NCBI GenBank assembly: GCA_019217005.1
Contig: JAHBNG010000002.1
Coordinates: 62,001 to 126,000, forward strand
Direction: 5' to 3'
Source: Chloroflexi bacterium TSY
GTDB lineage: Bacteria > Chloroflexota > Anaerolineae > Caldilineales > Caldilineaceae
Length of the DNA: 64,000 nt
Positions 9,755-21,800 of this stretch are shown piece by piece; within the stretch, counting starts at the first letter, position 1, and each line of letters starts with the position of its first letter. The position numbers were made by a program, and so were the translations under genes. The notes below the pieces were generated by a model that did no database searches, was not told the origin of the DNA, and was given only the letters and a program-made list of their open reading frames with translations.

Positions 9755-10777
9755 ATGAGCAATTTAAAAAAACGAAAATTAGGCCGCACAGATGCAATGG
9801 TGACTCAACCAGGGTTAGGCGGTGCCCCATTGGGTGATTTATTTACGGCGCTGCGTGAGGAACAAGCACAACAGATCCTGCAAACGGCTTGGGATGGTGG
9901 CGTACGCTATTTCGATACCTCTCCTTTCTATGGCTATGGAAAAAGCGAACATCGGATGGGTCACTTTCTGCGGCAACAGCCCCGAGACGAGTTTGTGATC
10001 TCGACCAAAGTGGGCCGTGTATTTAGGGCACCCCACAACCTGGAGACCTTTGATCCAGACATGTGGGTGGGGGGATTGCCCTTTGAGTTTGATTGCGATT
10101 ACAGCTACGATGGCATTATGCGATCATACGAAGACAGCCTACAGCGACTCAGCTTGCCCTCTGTGGATCTGTTGTTCATTCACGATCTTGACTTCTGGTT
10201 TCATGAGACTGAATCTCGAGTGAGCGCTTACCTGGCCCAACTCTTCACAAGCGGTTGGCGTGCCTTGGATGAACTCCGTTCGAGTGGTGCCATCAAAGGG
10301 GTCGGCGCAGGAATCAATGAACTGGGCATGATTCCTCGTTTCCTGGATTTGGTCGATCTCGATATGTTTCTGGTGGCAGGCGAGTACAATTTACTTGTTC
10401 AAAGAATGTTGGATGCCGAGTTCCCGCTCTGTGCCGAACGGGGGATTGAGGTGATCATCGGCGCGGTCTTTGCGTCGGGCATTCTAGCGACGGGAGCTGT
10501 GGAAGGAGCTCACTTTGCATATGCACCTGCTTCGGAAGAAGTATTGGAAAAGACCCGCCGTATTGAGGCTGTTTGTGCCCGTTACCAGACGCCACTTCCC
10601 GCTGCCGCCATGCAGTTTCTACTCGCACATCCCATCGTGGCCACAATCATCCCTGGCGCAATTGCACCGGAACACATTCAATCAAACATCGCGTTGATCC
10701 AGCATGATATTCCTGCTGAATTCTGGTCCGATTTAAAAAGTGAGGGGCTTTTGCGTGAGGATGCGCCGACGCCCTAA
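9755..10777 (+). CDS. aldo/keto reductase (aldose dehydrogenase-like)
   Basis: 340 residues from ATG 9755, chosen because AAGGAG lies about nine bases upstream. TIM-barrel NAD(P)-dependent oxidoreductase with the catalytic set Asp and Tyr in FDTSPFYGYGKSE, Lys in VISTKVGR and His in LLFIHDLDF. The long form and the block GGAPLGDLF resemble the L-fucose/D-threo-aldose 1-dehydrogenase group. These oxidise aldoses to lactones, which hydrolyse to the sugar acids that an enolase-superfamily dehydratase would use. The divergently transcribed neighbour at 8421-9545 is just such an enzyme. The pairing supports a sugar-acid pathway but does not prove the substrate. Confidence 0.85.
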   Translation: MSNLKKRKLGRTDAMVTQPGLGGAPLGDLFTALREEQAQQILQTAWDGGVRYFDTSPFYGYGKSEHRMGHFLRQQPRDEFVISTKVGRVFRAPHNLETFDPDMWVGGLPFEFDCDYSYDGIMRSYEDSLQRLSLPSVDLLFIHDLDFWFHETESRVSAYLAQLFTSGWRALDELRSSGAIKGVGAGINELGMIPRFLDLVDLDMFLVAGEYNLLVQRMLDAEFPLCAERGIEVIIGAVFASGILATGAVEGAHFAYAPASEEVLEKTRRIEAVCARYQTPLPAAAMQFLLAHPIVATIIPGAIAPEHIQSNIALIQHDIPAEFWSDLKSEGLLREDAPTP

Positions 10778-11029
10778 TCCAGGAGTGCGCAAGGCTGCGT
10801 AGTAGATGCAAAGTGTCCGCTGAAACGGGGAACTCGCTCAGGCATGGTTTGACTGCAAGTCGATGCTGATTTGTACGAAGGGAATTTTCTATTTTCCTGC
10901 AATTGGTTCCATCAATCTTGACCCAAGTTGTAAACGTGTACGCAAAACGAGACTTTTGTGGCATTCGTATAGATATACCTGTCGTGGTATTTCGGTCTTG
11001 ATGTGCCCACTCCCAAGGAAAACTCAATC

Positions 11030-12301
11030 ATGCATAATAGACGGTGTTCTATTCATCTTCTTCTCGCTTGTTCGATGAGTTGGCCATTTCCGATTTTGCG
11101 CATTCTGTTCATCTCCGTTTGGCTGATTATGTTTCCCTCAACGGTTCTAGCTGATGAGAAACCGTCCATTGATGCAGATCAAGAGCCCTTGATTCCGGAT
11201 GACATTGTGTCATCGATACCGGTAGACCTTGAACAGCCATTCTCAATCGAGACGACAGATTATAAGGTTACACCCATCTATTTTGTACCAAATGATGTCA
11301 CTCCCCATGCGACAGCTCTTCAATATATAAATAATCAGATGGGGTTGATTCAGCGCTGGTACCCTCCCTCCAGTGAAACGAATTGGGGCTATTGTCTATG
11401 GGGCACCGTATTTGCGGATCTCAATACCCTGGGATATTCAAGCCAGCCAAATCGGATTCGGGCGGTCTTTTTCCACAATGAAGGCATCGGAGGTGTAGCG
11501 CTTGGGTCTGGTGACCCGGATCCCAGGTTTCTATTTGGCCTCAATCCCCTTGATATTTTTAGTGATTGTCGAAGGCCGGGTTGCGGTTATCAGGTAAATA
11601 CCGGTGGAACCGCACATGAACTAGGTCACGCGCTGAACTTACCTCATACGGAAGATGACTTAAATGGGTCTCCCTTAAAATCGCTTATGGGTGTCGGCTT
11701 TTATCAATATCCCAGAGTGACTCTCGTCAACACAACCAATAATCCAGAACGAGATACACTATTGGCATCTCCTTTCCTCAACACAACTCTGCTGCTCAAG
11801 AATAGCGGATTTGAAGATTGTGCAGCCGACTGGAGTCTGGAACATGGCGGCTACTCCTGTACATCATCTAGCCACTCGGGTCTGAGTGCTTTGGTTCTTC
11901 AGCATGCTGAACAGAATCGCATCAGTCAAACAGTCGACGTCGAAGCTGGACAAACGTATGACTTATCCGGCTGGTTTCACAGTCTCAGTAGATCCAAATT
12001 TGGCGTTTTTGGCTATTTTCAGTCGAGATTGCAGGGATTTTGGAGTCATTTATTCAGATTTCGGTTACAGAAAACAACCTATTTCATATCTGAAAATCGC
12101 CCAAATCTAACGCAAAAACTAGATATCGACCGGCAAATTTGTATTTATGTCAACTGTTTAGCCAGAATTCTCTCTCAAAACCTGAAATTTGGATCTACTG
12201 AGTCTGCAACCCCTGACAAGCAACAACGTACAGATCGAAGTCATTGCTCTCTCCAACAGCGCCACAGTGCTGGGCTCCTTTCCAGTGGAGAATCTGACTG
12301 A
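11030..12301 (+). pseudogene. secreted metzincin-like metalloprotease, 5' part, interrupted by MITE
   Basis: The start is ATG 11030, with AAGGA ten bases upstream. A signal peptide (about residues 1-42, ending PSTVLA) is followed by a zinc metalloprotease domain with HELGHALNLPH at residues 196-206. This is the HExxHxxxxxH metzincin zinc site, with Asn where Gly is usual, and MGVGF is a plausible Met-turn. After residue 318 (WFHS) the frame enters the 215-bp element at 11986 and reads through all of it, because that frame has no stop. It then leaves in the wrong frame and ends at 12301. Removing the element and one AGTCT duplication restores WFHS-LQPLTSNN exactly. The natural gene is therefore 11030-15617, about 1450 residues. 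Confidence 0.85.
11986..12200 (+). mobile_element. 215-bp MITE, copy 2 (inside metalloprotease gene)
   Basis: Perfect 16-bp terminal inverted repeats, with target duplication AGTCT at 11981-11985 and 12201-12205. It is inserted in the sense orientation of its continuous open frame, so the host protein gains about 72 element-encoded residues (beginning LSRSKFGVFGYFQ) before going out of frame. The net insertion of 220 bp is 1 modulo 3. Confidence 0.95.
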
Positions 12302-15300
12302 CATCGCACTTGGTGTCTGGCAGCGTTTTGGTCAGAGCATGACAATGCCTATCGATACACAGAAAGCACGTGTCCAGATTACGACGCAAGGGTTGACATC
12401 TAAAGTTATGTTCGATAACTTGCTCCTGGAACGAGCGCAAGGTTGGCCACGCCCTCCACTCCCCATATCTCAGTTGGATGGCCATGAGTTTAGGACCCTT
12501 CAGCCCACTTTGGCTTGGTCCGATATTAGCAACGCAACAGCCTTTCGTCTTCAGATTGCCACCGATCAGTCCTTTACCAAACCGATCAAGAATATCAAAG
12601 TATCTTCATTGACCTATACAGTGCCAAATGGGTTGGTCTATGATACGCGCTATTTCTGGCGCGTGCGCGCCATCAATGGAGTTGGGGGTGGTGGCTGGTC
12701 ACACGTCTTTAGCTTTATCCTTCGTCAGCCCCCAAACCATTACGGCAGTGAATTCGAGTCTCATTCGCTTGAACCGCTTTGGTCTTGGGTGCGTGAAGAC
12801 TCTTCTCGTTGGCAATTTGATGGGCCGCTGAATCGCCGCCGCAATGGCTATTTGGGCATCAGCACCCAGGCAGGTGACCTCCGCAATAGTAACAACGCGA
12901 AAAATCTGCTATTGCGTCCAAGTCCATCAGGCGATTTTGAGATGATGACGACAGTTAATTTTTGGGGTGTGCCCAATTCAAATGCACAACAGGGTGGCCT
13001 GTTGCTTTACCAAGACGATGACAACTATATGAAGTTGATGCGGATCTACGATCAGGGGCACAAGCTGGAATTTCTAGCAGAGAACAGCGGCTTGCTGATC
13101 GAGAAAGTAGACATTGCCCAGGCTGATCCATTACCCATCAAACTCGTGCGCATAGGAGACACCTATAGCGCTTTTTATAGTGTCGACGGACTCACTTGGC
13201 ATAAATTGGGGCAGACAGTATCCGCCTCCTGGCCTCAGCCTTACATGGGCGTTACTGCCTATGATGTTGCCAGTCCAACCTCCGTCACCGCTTATTTTGA
13301 CTGGTTCCGAGTTCAACGTCCCTGCTACACCTTAGCGGTCGACACATGGCCGTTCAATGGTGGAACAGCGACTGTGCAGACCGACAACCTTTGCGGAACT
13401 AATCGATACTATCCTGATTCAACCTTGACCATTCAAGCCACCCCTGCGATTGGATATGAATTTAGTGGCTGGACCGGAAGCGTATCAGGCACAACAAATC
13501 CTGCCGTGATTACTCTTAATCAACACTCCAGGATCACGGCCAATTTTAAGCTGATTGAATACAGAGTGAATGCGATCACGAATCCACCAGAGGGAGGCTC
13601 CATCATCCGCACACCCGATCAGTCGACTTATCACTACGGAGATCTGATGACTCTGACCGCTATAGCCACAACCGGATGGGACTTTATTGGCTGGAGTGGT
13701 GATATCACAGGCAATGGGCTTGAGCAGACTCTCACTGTGACTGCCAATCACGACGTACTGGCGAACTTTGTACCCGTGCAGTACACAGTAAACGCCACGG
13801 CCAAGCCGCCGGAGGGCGGTTCGATCAGCTACACACCCGACCAGTCAGCTTATCACCACGGAGATCAGATTACCCTGACTGCTGTACCGTCTAGCGGATG
13901 GAGCTTCACTGGCTGGAGCGGGGATGTTACAGGCAATGCGCTTGAGCAGACTCTCAAGGTAACCGGCAACCACAGCATACAGGCGAACTTTGCGCCCGTG
14001 CAGTACACAATAAACACCACGGCCAACCCGCCGAAGGGTGGCTCCATCATCCACACACCGAACCAGTCGACGTATCATCACGGAGATCTGGTTACCCTGA
14101 TTGCTGTACCGTCAAGCGGATGGAGTTTCACTGGTTGGAGTGGAGACATCACAGGCAATGGGCTTGAGCAGATTCTCAAGGTAACCGGAAACCACAGCGT
14201 ACAAGCGAACTTTGCACCCGTGCAGTACACAATAAACACCACGGCCAACCCGCCGAAGGGTGGCTCCATCATCCACACACCGAACCAATCGACGTATCAT
14301 CACGGAGATCAGATTACCCTGACTGCTGTACCGTCAAGCGGCTGGAGCTTCACTGGCTGGAGCGGGGATGTCGCGGGCAATGGGCTTGAGCAGACTCTCA
14401 CTGTGACTGCCAATCACGACGTACAGGCGAACTTTGTGCCGATACAGTATAAAGTAAACGCCACGGCCAAGCCGTCCGAGGGTGGCACGATCAGCTACAC
14501 GCCTGACCAGTCGGCTTATCACCATGGAGATCAGATTACCCTGACTGCTGTACCGTCAAGCGGCTGGAGCTTCACTGGCTGGAGTGGAGACATCACGAGC
14601 AATGCGCTCGAGCAGACTCTCAAGGTAACCGGAAACCACAGCGTACAGGCGAACTTTGTGCCGATACAGTACACAGTAAACGCCACGGCCAAGCCGTCCG
14701 AGGGCGGTTCGATCAGCTACACGCCTGACCAGTCGGCTTATCACCACGGAGATCTGGTTAGCCTGACTGCTGTACCGTCAAGCGGGTGGAGCTTCACTGG
14801 CTGGAGCGGGGATGTCACGGGCAATGGGCTTGAACAGACCCTCACGGTAACGGGCAACCACATCATACAGGCCAACTTTGTGTCAACACAGTACACCGTA
14901 AATGCTACGGCTAACCCGCCAGAGGGCGGCTCCATCATCCACACACCCAACCAGTCGACGTATCACCACGGAGATCTGATTACCCTGACTGCTGTGACGG
15001 CAACCGGCTGGAGCTTCACTGGCTGGAGTGGAGACATCACGGGCAATGGGCTTGAGCAGACTCTCACTGTGACTGGCAATCACGACATACAAGCAAACTT
15101 TGTACAAATCCAGTACTTGGTGAATGCAAAGATCAATCCCCCAGAGGGCGGTTCCATCATCCGCACGCCTGACCAGTCGATTTATCACCAGGGAGATCTG
15201 ATTACCCTGACTGCTGTACCTTCAAGCGGATGGAGCTTCACTGGCTGGAGTGGTGATATCACAGGCAATGCGCTTGCTCAAACGCTGACTGTGGCTAACA

Positions 15301-15617
15301 ATCATGTTTTTACAGCCACCTTCGCGCAACATACCTACTCACTAACGTTGCAGATTGAGGATGGCTCTGGTGCCAGCCAGGGAGGTGCAGTTTTGCCCAC
15401 ACCGACTGGGCCCTATAGCCACGGCCAAGAGGTCACGCTGCAGGCAATCCCGGAACTAGGGTGGCGCTTCGTCAAGTGGTCCGGTGACCTCTTACAGGGG
15501 GAATCGTTACGAGAGCCAACGTTGACCGTGACCATTACAGAAGATGCTTCGTATATTGCCCATTTTGCGCCAGACGGGCAGTCATTGAGGCTATACTTGC
15601 CCTGGATACGGAGATAG
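12189..15617 (+). pseudogene. secreted metalloprotease/InlB-repeat protein, 3' part
   Basis: This is the continuation of the gene beginning at 11030. Read alone it could only start at TTG 12189, which lies in the element's right terminus and gives MDLLS followed by native LQPLTSNN. Domains in order: the rest of a carbohydrate-binding-like jelly roll, an Fn3-like segment (TAFRLQIATDQSF), a DUF1349/LamG-like domain (GGLLLYQDDDNYMKL), ten repeats of the divergent InlB B-repeat type, and the tail LYLPWIRR. This fragment lacks the signal peptide and protease domain, so without excision or recoding it should stay in the cytosol or not be made. The repeats suggest a surface adhesin or anchor function. 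Confidence 0.85.
13560..15335 (+). repeat. eight tandem 222-bp repeats encoding InlB-type modules
   Basis: Eight consecutive 74-residue units, each starting YxVNA and containing GWSFTGWSGD and QANF. Neighbours are very similar at DNA level. One more divergent unit lies on each side (from about 13325 and from 15336). The high similarity of the inner units points to recent duplication or gene conversion, and copy number is likely to vary between strains. Confidence 0.9.
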
Positions 15618-15681
15618 CGACGTTTTTGATCGAATTTACTCACAATAGCGAAAACAAATAGAAGTCGTACGTTGCGGAGAA

Positions 15682-15836
15682 GGCGTTCTCTATTACACGC
15701 AGTAGACATAATCCTGCACTTCTCAGTCAAAACAGACTCGAGCGTGCCAAATGGTCCGAGATTCTCTACTGCGTCTTTTTTCGCCATTTGAACGCTCTAC
15801 CTCTGAGAAATCCTACTGCGTGTAATCTCTAACGCC
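15682..15836. repeat. 155-bp palindromic element, family 2, copy A
   Basis: The ends are GGCGTT/AACGCC with inner inverted repeats ATTACACGCAGTAG/CTACTGCGTGTAAT. CTCT stands in the same orientation on both sides of the 135-bp core, as a 4-bp target duplication would. The octamer CGCAGTAG or its complement occurs three times. The copy at 32881-33035 is its reverse complement and differs at only one base I could see. Confidence 0.85.
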
Positions 15837-15855
15837 GCATGTATTGTGTTCTACT

Positions 15856-18800
15856 TTATCGTCGAATCAACGGCAGATAGAAATCTTCCTGGGTGGACAC
15901 GCTCGTTATGGATAATGTCACCGGAATCACGCGTTGACTATCTGCTGCTTGAAGCGTAACGTTTCCACTGTGTTCCCCAATGCTTAAACTTGTCGCCTCA
16001 ATCGCGATCGTCAGCTCACTTGCTGTACGACCAGATTGAGGCGAAAGCGATATCCAACCAACATCTGACGTTCCAGTCCACTCAAGTTCTGAGGTTGAAC
16101 TGCTAATGATGAACAGCTCAGTTGGCTCAGGATTTGCTGCACCTTCAATCAAATCAAAGTCGAGACGGCTGGTGCTGACCAGAAGGGTGGCAGATTGCGG
16201 TTTGGAGGCTCCATCAGTGGGCGAGCTGCCGTTTGCAGCTTCTGCACCATCCAAGACGCCATCTCCATCACTATCTGGATCGCCAGGATCGGTCCCAAGG
16301 GCCACTTCAGAGGCTGTAATCAAGCCATCTTGATCAGGATCCTCATTGACGTCCCCTTCATTCCACCATTCTAGCTCATCATATTGTTGCTCGATCACGT
16401 CGGCCAGTCCGTCGTTGTCGAAATCGGCGAGCACTTGTACGGTGATACCAACGCTGACCGTCAGGTTCGCGCTGTCAATGGCGGTAAGCTCCAAAGCGTG
16501 AAGACCGGTTGTCAGCGTGACAGACAGCGCTTCGCCATTGCCTAAAGCTCCATCCCGATCAGAACGCCACCGCAGCAAGTTGCCTGTTAGTGTTCCATCT
16601 TCAGGATCAAATGCCGCACCTCGTAAGCTGATCGGCTGCGACTGGACGAGCGCAGAACCATGCATTGGTGTTAGAACCGTTGCCCAGAGAGGCGGTTTGT
16701 TGCCAACTGTAAATGGCGCATCGCTCCGGTCGGATCCTATGTGGAAACCGTCGGTTGCTTCTACCTCAATTACGCTATTCTGCCCACCCGGGAGCGTCGA
16801 GAGTGATGCGTTCAAATTCGTATTGGTGGTTGCTGGCGTCAAAGTGTGCCATGTTGTGCCGCCATCGGGTGAATAGCGGACAGCATAGGTCAATGAATCA
16901 CCATCTGCATCGCTCCCCGTCCAGGAAATGGAAATCGTCTCATCGGGGCCAAATGCACCACCGCTTGGCGAGACAACTTTCACAGAAGGCGCTGCGTCGC
17001 TCACGGATGCGCGCCAAAGGCGTTGATTACCACGCCAGATTTCTGCTGCGGTCGCACTATCTGGGAAGGGTTGGACGACAGCAAAAGATGAATTCTCGGT
17101 TGTTACGATCATGTCATGATTATCCCAATCAAACTCCTCAAAGGTGATTGGAATGCCGTACTCTGCCACAAGTACATTCCCTGCCCAAATACGGAGTCTC
17201 CAGTCACTCTCATCTTGGGTTGGTGTTTGGGTGAGACCATCACTGAGATATGAGTGATTCACCTGTAATTCGCCGTTGGCTGTAGTTGATCCGGCAAGAT
17301 AGAGTAATTGATCGGCGCTGGCAGTCGAAATTTGCTCTGATAGTAAATCGCGAAACAGCTTGTAGAGTTCGTAATACTCAAAGGGTTCAAAGAAGCTGTC
17401 TTCGACAGGTGACTGCTCAGTTCCCCACATGATCGACAACATCTCATCACCTGGCACCACGCGATCGCCCACTAGATCGTAGCCAGCCGGGATGTAGGTA
17501 ATCTTTTCGTTGACCGTGTGTGTGCCGGCGTTGCGATTGGGTGAAAAGTATTTGACCAACCCGGCACTATGGCCAAATTCCTGCCCCAGGACGGTTGTGT
17601 TTGAAATATCCGACCAAATCTCATAACCAGGCTTGTTGCAGCCACCATTTTTTGTGAAGCAACGGCCTTGGCCTGGTCCCATGAAGGCGTTGACGCCTTC
17701 CAAGAACCAGAGAGCAGAGAAGCGAGCAGGGACGCTGGCTGTCTTGTTGAAGTCTTGCATATAACTGCCAGGGATATTCCACTGCAAGACTTTTCCATTT
17801 GCACCCCGTTTCTGCTTGTCCGATACTGGTTCGCCGCTATCATGCTTCTGATTGCGATTGTTGTCGCGGAAGCTGCGGATCAGATCGCCAGGACCTAACT
17901 TCGAGAGATCGGTGGAAATTGTGATGTCTCCCGTATTGGGATCCCAATCCTCAAATTCCATCACATAGCGGGCCAGATCGTTCTGGTCAATCAAGCCATT
18001 GCGATTTTCATCCAGTGGGCGGTCGAACTTGCGTGGTAGCCAGCCACCACCGGAGAAGAAACGACCTGGTACCGTCCGCGTTAGAATTTGGGCACCGCCG
18101 CGACAGACCTGAACGCTGCCGTTACTTGGCACAACTGTATCACTGCCGCAAAGAACACCACCCGATCCGTAGATGGCCACGAGTGCTGGATCATAGTCAA
18201 GTTGGACGGTTGTCCCGCTGGCATCAGAGTCGCCTTCGTTGTCGTAATCGAAGAAGAGCAAGACAATATCGCCAGGCGTGATGAGACCATTGCCGTCAGC
18301 GTCGTAGATTAATCTGGAATCGGCTGAGATTTTCAGGCTGGGAGCTGCTGTGCCGCTGGAGATTGTGACCGTCGGGCTGCTGTGTTCATGCCTATGGTTC
18401 TGCCCGTGAATCCCATCCAGCTCCAGCGGCGGAAGATGGCGCAGCGCAATGGAGGTTTTGACTGCATTCAAATCGACCTGGATCGCTGTGGTGGCATCCG
18501 GCGAACCAGATTGGGATGAGCTATTAATCTGTAGATCAAACGTCATTTGCGAGACACCCGACGGAAAGTTCGAAGGCGGGCGCAGACGAGCAAAGACCTT
18601 TTTACGACCGCGATCACCTGCTTTTACCGTACCTAGATCCCACGTAACTGTGTTCGTGTCGATGGTGGCACCCTGCATATCGATCTCCTGGGCACGGACA
18701 ATCGCCTGACCATTGGGATCTTCTTGCCAAAAATCCCAGGTATAACCCGTGCCGCAGAGTGACGAGCGTGCCCCACCCGTCGTGCCATCACAGATGGGAT

Positions 18801-21800
18801 AATCACGCATGGTGAATTGGATCCCATTCTCGCTGCCCAGGCTACCCCAACCATCGCGAACTGGATAGGTACGAGCCAAGGCGGCTAATTGACGTTGCAG
18901 GAAACCTAACTGAGACATGGTTGCATTGGGTAGATCCGGGACCGAGGCATGGATCCGGAAATCGGCTGTGCGGTTAAAAATGTAGGCACCTAGCTCGCGA
19001 CTCAGAATCGTCACAAATCTAGTCGAAAACCCTGCGCCGATGATGTGCCGACCGGCCGGAATCTCGCTGCCAGGGATGAGAAAATCGATGCTGCCATTCT
19101 CGGTTGGATCCTTCTCCGAATTGCAGAACCAACCGTTGTTGGGAATGTCTCCTTGCTCCAAAAAAGCAATGAATGTGCGTGGTGTATTGCTGCCCTGTCG
19201 CAGAAGCTGAATTGCGGCCCGATTCAAAAATGCACAGCTTCCATCTGAGGCATTTGTACCCAAAAAGAGACGAACCACCGTCGTCTTCTCTGCCACACGC
19301 GGATATTGCGGCATTCCCTGGTGCACTTCCCAGTCGATGAGGCGCAAACCACCTGCGATAAGGGTAAAGTCGGGGCCACTTCCCATGCCACCTGTTGTGC
19401 GTACCTGAATCGCGCCGCTTGTGGCATCATCGGGGACAATCACATCCATCCGATTGTAGGTAGTATTCGAGATATTCAGAGATTGCCACTCGCTGTCACC
19501 AAACTTCACATCCGGGAAACCGGTTGACTGAAGATTTGTTCCTTGAAGCTGCACAGGGATACCAACGACACCAGACGCGGGATCGATGCTCGTGATTTGG
19601 GGAATTGGAGAAAACTCGTCTGTGCTGGTAGCGGCGCTGTCGCTTGTGCGAATACGAATCGGTCCCTTGACTGCTTGTGGCGGAACTCGGACTACCAATC
19701 TGTCATCCCTGACGCTGATCACATTGGCGCTAACCGAGAGATTGTTTCCTTTGCGGGAGAAGAATACCTGCGTGCCGGGTTCAAAGTCCGTTCCGTTGAT
19801 CGTGACTTGGGTGTTGGCGACGCCGGATGTAGGCGTAAAACTGTCAATGGTGGGCGCGGGCTGACCCAGCGGTTCACCGAGTGGATCGCGCAGGAACAAT
19901 CCTCCATTGATGGTTATGCCAGACGCACTAAATCCAGTTGCACCAAACCAAACGCCCCCGTTGCGGTCGGAGACAATAGCCCTGACTCGTTCATTTCGCA
20001 AGCCAGAGTTGCCCGGACGGTATTTCGTCCATGACGAACCATTAAAGCGCACAGCACCCTCATTCGTTCCAACCCAAAGTGTGCCATTTGGTTGGACATT
20101 AAGAGCATTAACACCGGAGTTAGGCAATCGACTACTCTCATCGGTCCAGCTTGCTCCATCAAAAGAGGCCAGTGAATTTTCCATACCGGCCCAGAGTAGA
20201 CCAGTTGCGTCAACTGTTAAGGCTGTGATCGCGTTTTCTGGCAGCCCGTCAGCTGTGGTAAAAGTTTGCCAAACAGAGCCATTGTAGCGCGCCAGCCCAT
20301 TTGCTGTGCCGACCCAGATGGTTCCCATGCTATCGACTGCCAAGGCTTGTACATTGTTTGTGGAGAGCACTGTGGAATCGTCAAAGGTGGCCCAACTCGT
20401 TGCGTCTGGATCAAAGACGCTCACGCCGGCGGATCCAGTGCCGACCCAGATTCGTCCCTGGTCATCCTGCACCAGAGCCGTGACATCATCGGCGGCGAGA
20501 CCCGAGTTGGCACGATTCATGGTCTGCCACGTGCCGTTCACGTGACGATACACCCCATTTGCGCCTGTACCAACCCAGATATTGCCTGCTGAGGATGTGG
20601 GGAGAGACGATGAAATGAGCGCCGTGACGTTGATTGATGACTGTTCTGTGGCAAATGCTGTCCCGTTGAATATTTGGAGCGAGTTGGGTGTGCCAAGCCA
20701 AATCTCGCCCGTCAAACTCAGGAACGAGTTCCCCTCTGTTGGCCATTGCTGCCAGGTGAGAGCAAAGCTGCTGACACCTGTATCTGTACCAAACCAGACG
20801 CGATCCAGCTTGGCCGCTACTGCATGAACATTCAGGTTGAGTAGCCCGTCCGCCGTTTTGTAGACCGCCCAGTAACAGACATCGTCAATCCAAGTGCAGA
20901 CATAGACGCCGCCAGGATCAGAGTTATCGAACCTTTGGGTGGCAATCCAAATGCGTCCATTTGCGTCGGCGGCAACATCTGTCACCGTGTCATTTGCTAG
21001 CGTTGAATTGTCGGAATCGAAGTGATACCATTGATTCTCAGATATGTTATAGACACAAACGCCATCTCCTGGATCCGAGCGTTGTTCAATTGGGTCAATT
21101 AGTTCATCGATACCAAACCAAACACGCCCACCGACTTCGTCAATGGCAATTGATTTGGCCTGTGCAATTTCGCGACAGACTGAAACGTTAAAACGGTCAA
21201 AATTGGTCCATTCGGTTGTGCCGAACGGTGGGTTGTGAACTCGCGTGATGCCAACACGATGTGCAATCCAGATATCGCCATTATTGGCAACGGCAATGTC
21301 ATCAATCCAGTTACTCGGTAAGTCCGAATTCGATTGATTGGTGGTGCTACAGCTCAATCCGTCTGGGAAAATGAGCGCACACTGCGCAAAGCCACTGCCA
21401 GACGTTCCAAAGACCACTGTGAAGAGAGGCGATGCGTTAAAGGCAATGGCTGTTACATTGTTGTTGGGCAGACCCGAGCTAGTTGTATACTTGGTCCATT
21501 CATTAGTGCTGGGTGCATAGAGATTCGCGCCATTCGCTGTACCGATCCAGACGCTTGATCCGCTGGTTGCCAACGTTTGAATCGAGTTGCTCGCCAACTG
21601 CCCTCCGCTACTCGCAACAGTATGACGTCTCCAGACTGCCCCATCGAAGACGGCGATGCCGCTACCATCGGTACCAATCCAAACGCGGTCATCAGCGTCA
21701 ATAGCAACAGCAGTCACCTCGACATTGGACGGAAAGTTTGGTGTGCCAGCCGCAAAATTTTGCCAAATTCCCGTCTCAACATCTGGATCGGATGCCTGCA

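Noticed and set aside
13560..15335. Regularly spaced near-identical units resembling a CRISPR or tandem repeat array
   Set aside because: The period is 222 bp, each unit is fully coding with one conserved frame, and there are no spacers; it is a protein repeat array.
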